Source of the DNA: Archangium gephyra
GTDB lineage: Bacteria > Myxococcota > Myxococcia > Myxococcales > Myxococcaceae
DNA: 64,000 bases
Assembly (NCBI RefSeq): GCF_001027285.1
Contig: NZ_CP011509.1
Span: 10,254,501 to 10,318,500, forward strand
Direction: 5' to 3'
Shown piece after piece: positions 61,435 through 64,000 of the stretch. The notes beneath the pieces are model-generated. The model saw only the letters and a program-made list of their open reading frames with translations. It was not told where the DNA came from and searched no databases. A program made the translations under genes and the position numbers. Within the stretch, counting starts at the first letter, position 1, and every line of letters begins with the position of its first letter.

Positions 61435-62772
61435 TCACCGTCCTGCTACCACAGCTAAGTGCGCTCCGCCCTGGTCCAGTCGCGGCTGGTACTCCCCGGC
61501 CAGCTGCTCCACCTCGGCCGCCAGCCGCTCGCCCTCGGTGAGCAGCCGCGCCTTGAGCCGTCCCCGGCTGCCCAGCGTGAAGAACACGGCCACGTCATGG
61601 AGCAACACCTGCCAGCGATCGGAGAAGTACAGCGTGAAGAGCGCCAGCGGCGGCACGCCCAGCAGCACCGGCAGCCCCAGCGGCGCCCCGCGCCACAGCC
61701 ACGCCCCCACCGTCAGCGCCCCCCACCACACCAGCGACGTCACCAGCGCCACGAGGAACTTCACCGTCGCCTGGATGTCCAGCTCGGCCTTGCGGCTGGC
61801 CCACCTCGGCAGGAGGTACGGCACGTAGAAGAGCCCCAGCCCCAGGGCGAACAGCGGCAGGCCGAACGCCAGCAGCAGCAGGTTCTTCACCACGAAGCGC
61901 GCCACCGGGCCCGTCCGGTACTCCAGCGCCAGGTCCGTGGGGTCCGCCCGCACCAGCTCCAGCCGGCGCAGGAAGGACACCATCTCTCCCCGCACCCGCT
62001 CGAAGCGCTCGGGCTGCTCGGAGCGGAAGAGTTGCAGGCCCCGCGCCCAGTTGCGCAGCCGCTCGGTATCCCTCGCCTCCTTCTTCCGGAAGGCGAAGAG
62101 CTGCTCGGCCAGCTGGATGAGCGGCAGATCCTCCCACTTGTCCAGGTTGAGCGTGACGGAGCGGAGCCCCTCGGCGATGCGCTCGGTGAGCCGGCGCACC
62201 GATTCGCTCTCCGCCGCCGCGTCCGCCGGCAGGAAGTCCGTCACCTCGATGGGCGAGCCCATCTCGATGAGCACCTCGCTGTGGAACAGGTGCTTGTCCG
62301 CGTACGTGAGGCCCACCGGGACGATGCGCACCGGAGCCCCCTGCTTCGCCGCCCCGAGCGCGATGCGCGCCGCGCCCGTCTTCAGCTCCGCCAGCGAGGG
62401 CTCCGAGTGGCTCTTGCCCTCGGGAAAGAGGGTGATGGCCCGGCCCGCGACCAGCGCCCCGCGCGCCGCGTCCAGCGTCCCCTCGTTCTTGCCCATCTGC
62501 GAGGGGTCATCCTGCTTGCGGTACACCGGCAGCGCCCCGAGCCCCTTGAGCAGCCAGCCGATGACGGGAAGGCGGAAGAGCGGCTCCTTGGCCAGGAACG
62601 TCACGTGCCGGCGCGTGAGGATGAAGACGAGGGCCGGGTCGATGAGTCCATTGGGATGGTTGCCCACGAACATGACCGGGCCCTCGGGCTCGGCCGGGGG
62701 CGCATTCACCTTCACCCGGTAGAAGAGCCGCAACGCCAGGGCCACCACCGCACGCACGATGCTGTAGAACAC
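61435..62772 (-). CDS. Membrane acyltransferase (PlsC/AGPAT family)
   Basis: The 445-residue protein has a PlsC domain: motif I NHPNGLID (H-x4-D), FPEGKSH as motif III and RIVPVGLTY. After it come two to four hydrophobic segments (NLLLLAFGLPLFALGLGLFYV, FLVALVTSLVWWGALTVGAWLW, LPVLLGVPPLALFTLYF), so it is an integral membrane protein. It probably acylates lysophosphatidate or a related lipid. The GTG at 62772 (FYSIVRAVVALALRLFYRV) is chosen because the family starts at this helix; a GTG at 62787 is near. The 152-bp gap to the next gene is divergent. Confidence 0.9.
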   Translation of the reverse strand: MFYSIVRAVVALALRLFYRVKVNAPPAEPEGPVMFVGNHPNGLIDPALVFILTRRHVTFLAKEPLFRLPVIGWLLKGLGALPVYRKQDDPSQMGKNEGTLDAARGALVAGRAITLFPEGKSHSEPSLAELKTGAARIALGAAKQGAPVRIVPVGLTYADKHLFHSEVLIEMGSPIEVTDFLPADAAAESESVRRLTERIAEGLRSVTLNLDKWEDLPLIQLAEQLFAFRKKEARDTERLRNWARGLQLFRSEQPERFERVRGEMVSFLRRLELVRADPTDLALEYRTGPVARFVVKNLLLLAFGLPLFALGLGLFYVPYLLPRWASRKAELDIQATVKFLVALVTSLVWWGALTVGAWLWRGAPLGLPVLLGVPPLALFTLYFSDRWQVLLHDVAVFFTLGSRGRLKARLLTEGERLAAEVEQLAGEYQPRLDQGGAHLAVVAGR

Positions 62773-62924
62773 GCGCGCAGTGTACACCGGGCGCTCCCGT
62801 CCAGGGCACAGCCCCTGCCCGCCCGGCCCGAAGCCTCCACACGCGGTGTGCGTGCGCACTTGCTCTCCGTGCCGTCCACGAGGGCTTGCACAGCCACTGA
62901 AGCTGTCGTCATTCTCGCCCCTTC

Positions 62925-64000
62925 ATGTCCGCCGCCTCCTCCGCCCCGCTCCGGCTCGCGAGACTCTGCGCGTCCCTCGTCCTCCTGGGCCTCTCCCTGG
63001 GTCCGGCTGCACCGGCCAGCGCGTCGCCAGAAGCCCCCGAGGCATCCGCTCCCTCCTTCGACGTCCGCCCGCCCGCGGCCTGGGTGCGGAAGCTCTCCAT
63101 CGAGGCGCGGGACGAACACCCCACGGGCGGCTCGCAGGGCGGGGTGCGCTACCCGCTGATGGACATCCAGACGCGCGTGAGCGCCCGGACATTGGAGCGC
63201 TACGGCCACTACACGCGGCAGGTCCTCAACGAGGGCGGAATCAGCGACGCCGCGGAGATCTCCGTGAGCTTCGATCCCACCTACGAGCGGCTGACCCTCC
63301 ATGGGGTGTGGCTGCACCGTGGGAGCGAGCGGCTCGACGTGTTCGAGCCCGCGGCCGTCAAGGTCATCCAGCAGGAGCACGAGCTGGCGCAGCGGCTCTA
63401 CAACGGCACGCTCTCCGCCCTCATCTTCGTGCGGGACGTGCGCGTGGGCGACACGCTCGAGTACGCCTATACGGTGGAGGGCCGCAATCCCGTGTTCGGG
63501 GACCGTTTCACCGGCGGGCTCTACACGAGCCACAGCGTGGCCGTGGGGCACATGTACCAGCGGCTGTTGTGGCCCAGGAAGCGCACGCTCCACGTGAAGA
63601 ATCACGGCACGGACCTCCAGCCCACCGTGAAGGACTCGGGCGAGGAGCGCGAGTATGTCTGGGAGCAGCGCGACGTGCCGGCGCTCGACATCGATGACGC
63701 CCTGCCGCCCTGGTACGAGCCCTGGCCGACCATCCAGCTCAGCGAGTACGAGAGCTGGCGGGACGTGGCGCGCTGGGCGGTACCCCTCTACCAGCCACCC
63801 TCGCCCCTGCCCCCGGCACTGGCGAAGGAGGTGGAGCGGCTGCGCTCCGAGCACCCCACCCCGTCCGCTCGCCTGCTGGCCGCGCTGCGCTTCGTGCAGG
63901 ACCACGTGCGCTACCTGGGCCTGGAGCTGGGGCCCAACTCGCACCGCCCCCATGCGCCCGAGGAGGTGCTCGCGCAGCGCTTCGGCGACTGCAAGGACAA
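62925..64000 (+). CDS. DUF3857/transglutaminase-like protein, 5' part (runs off window)
   Basis: The frame is open to the right edge: 358 codons are visible. It starts with a signal peptide (LARLCASLVLLGLSLGPAAPASA), then a DUF3857 domain (about 60-250, RVGDTLEYAYTVEGRNPVF) and the beginning of a transglutaminase-like domain (FVQDHVRYLGLELGPNSHRPHAPEEVLAQRFGDCKDK), which includes the catalytic Cys in GDCKDK. Proteins of this kind are periplasmic or surface proteins of unknown substrate. The ATG at 62925 is chosen for the signal peptide. Confidence 0.88.
   Translation, partial: MSAASSAPLRLARLCASLVLLGLSLGPAAPASASPEAPEASAPSFDVRPPAAWVRKLSIEARDEHPTGGSQGGVRYPLMDIQTRVSARTLERYGHYTRQVLNEGGISDAAEISVSFDPTYERLTLHGVWLHRGSERLDVFEPAAVKVIQQEHELAQRLYNGTLSALIFVRDVRVGDTLEYAYTVEGRNPVFGDRFTGGLYTSHSVAVGHMYQRLLWPRKRTLHVKNHGTDLQPTVKDSGEEREYVWEQRDVPALDIDDALPPWYEPWPTIQLSEYESWRDVARWAVPLYQPPSPLPPALAKEVERLRSEHPTPSARLLAALRFVQDHVRYLGLELGPNSHRPHAPEEVLAQRFGDCKD

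Overview
The window is high-GC DNA (by eye close to 70 %) from a myxobacterium, most likely of the Cystobacterineae (Archangium/Cystobacter-like). This rests on family content, not on a search: a CarF-type plasmanylethanolamine desaturase, a SitA-type polymorphic toxin lipoprotein, several cysteine-rich lipoproteins with CGNGxC or CGGIAGIPC motifs, NRPS genes with an inserted luciferase-like monooxygenase domain, and frequent 4-base ATGA/GTGA gene overlaps.

Layout. 1-8433: the 3' end of a non-ribosomal peptide cluster (end of an epimerization-ended module, a C-A-PCP-TE protein, a degenerate C domain fused to a monooxygenase, and a sulfotransferase). 8538-12876: a cysteine-rich lipoprotein, a MerR regulator with an alpha/beta hydrolase under a textbook MerR-type promoter, a gene remnant, a c-type cytochrome and an orphan GspC-like protein. 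13167-17348: a 1393-residue P-loop NTPase/WD40/SIR2 protein that looks like a self-contained NAD-depleting defence sensor. 17699-20805: an OxyR/KatA/ankyrin peroxide-response unit with a readable OxyR box. 20866-22290: a threonine-codon leader peptide, two hairpins and a short threonyl-tRNA synthetase. 22382-31137: lactate dehydrogenase, glutaminyl cyclase, an M4 protease, lipoproteins, an S41 protease and a hydrolase. 31240-34000: an FtsE-FtsX-EnvC operon. 34140-36372: a SitA-like toxin with its probable immunity gene, flanked by a duplicated piece of the 5' end of the adjacent DASS transporter gene. 36695-41790: transporter, conserved hypothetical, carF, murI and a lipoprotein. 42005-45219: tolQ-tolR-tolA-tolB. 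45248-48274: REP-like repeats and a type I modification/specificity pair (hsdM-hsdS) with no hsdR. 48368-64000: mostly metabolic and envelope genes, including PLP enzyme, Ppx/GppA, MFS, Old Yellow Enzyme, NAT, crotonase, glycosyltransferase, CotH and PlsC, ending in a partial DUF3857/transglutaminase gene.

Gene cooperation visible in the sequence. The NRPS genes are translationally coupled. OxyR sits back to back with the catalase it should control, and the ankyrin gene follows as in katB-ankB loci. FtsE, FtsX and EnvC overlap by 4 bases and form the divisome-linked peptidoglycan hydrolase switch. TolQRAB form one transcription unit. The toxin and immunity genes are 10 bp apart.

The most unusual items are the NTPase-WD40-SIR2 protein with 13 near-identical blades, the threonine attenuation leader before an editing-domain-less ThrRS, the toxin/immunity insertion with a relic of its target, the dead-C/monooxygenase NRPS fusion carrying an in-frame REP element, and hsdMS without hsdR next to a tol operon lacking pal. 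No rRNA, tRNA, CRISPR array or intact insertion sequence was seen.
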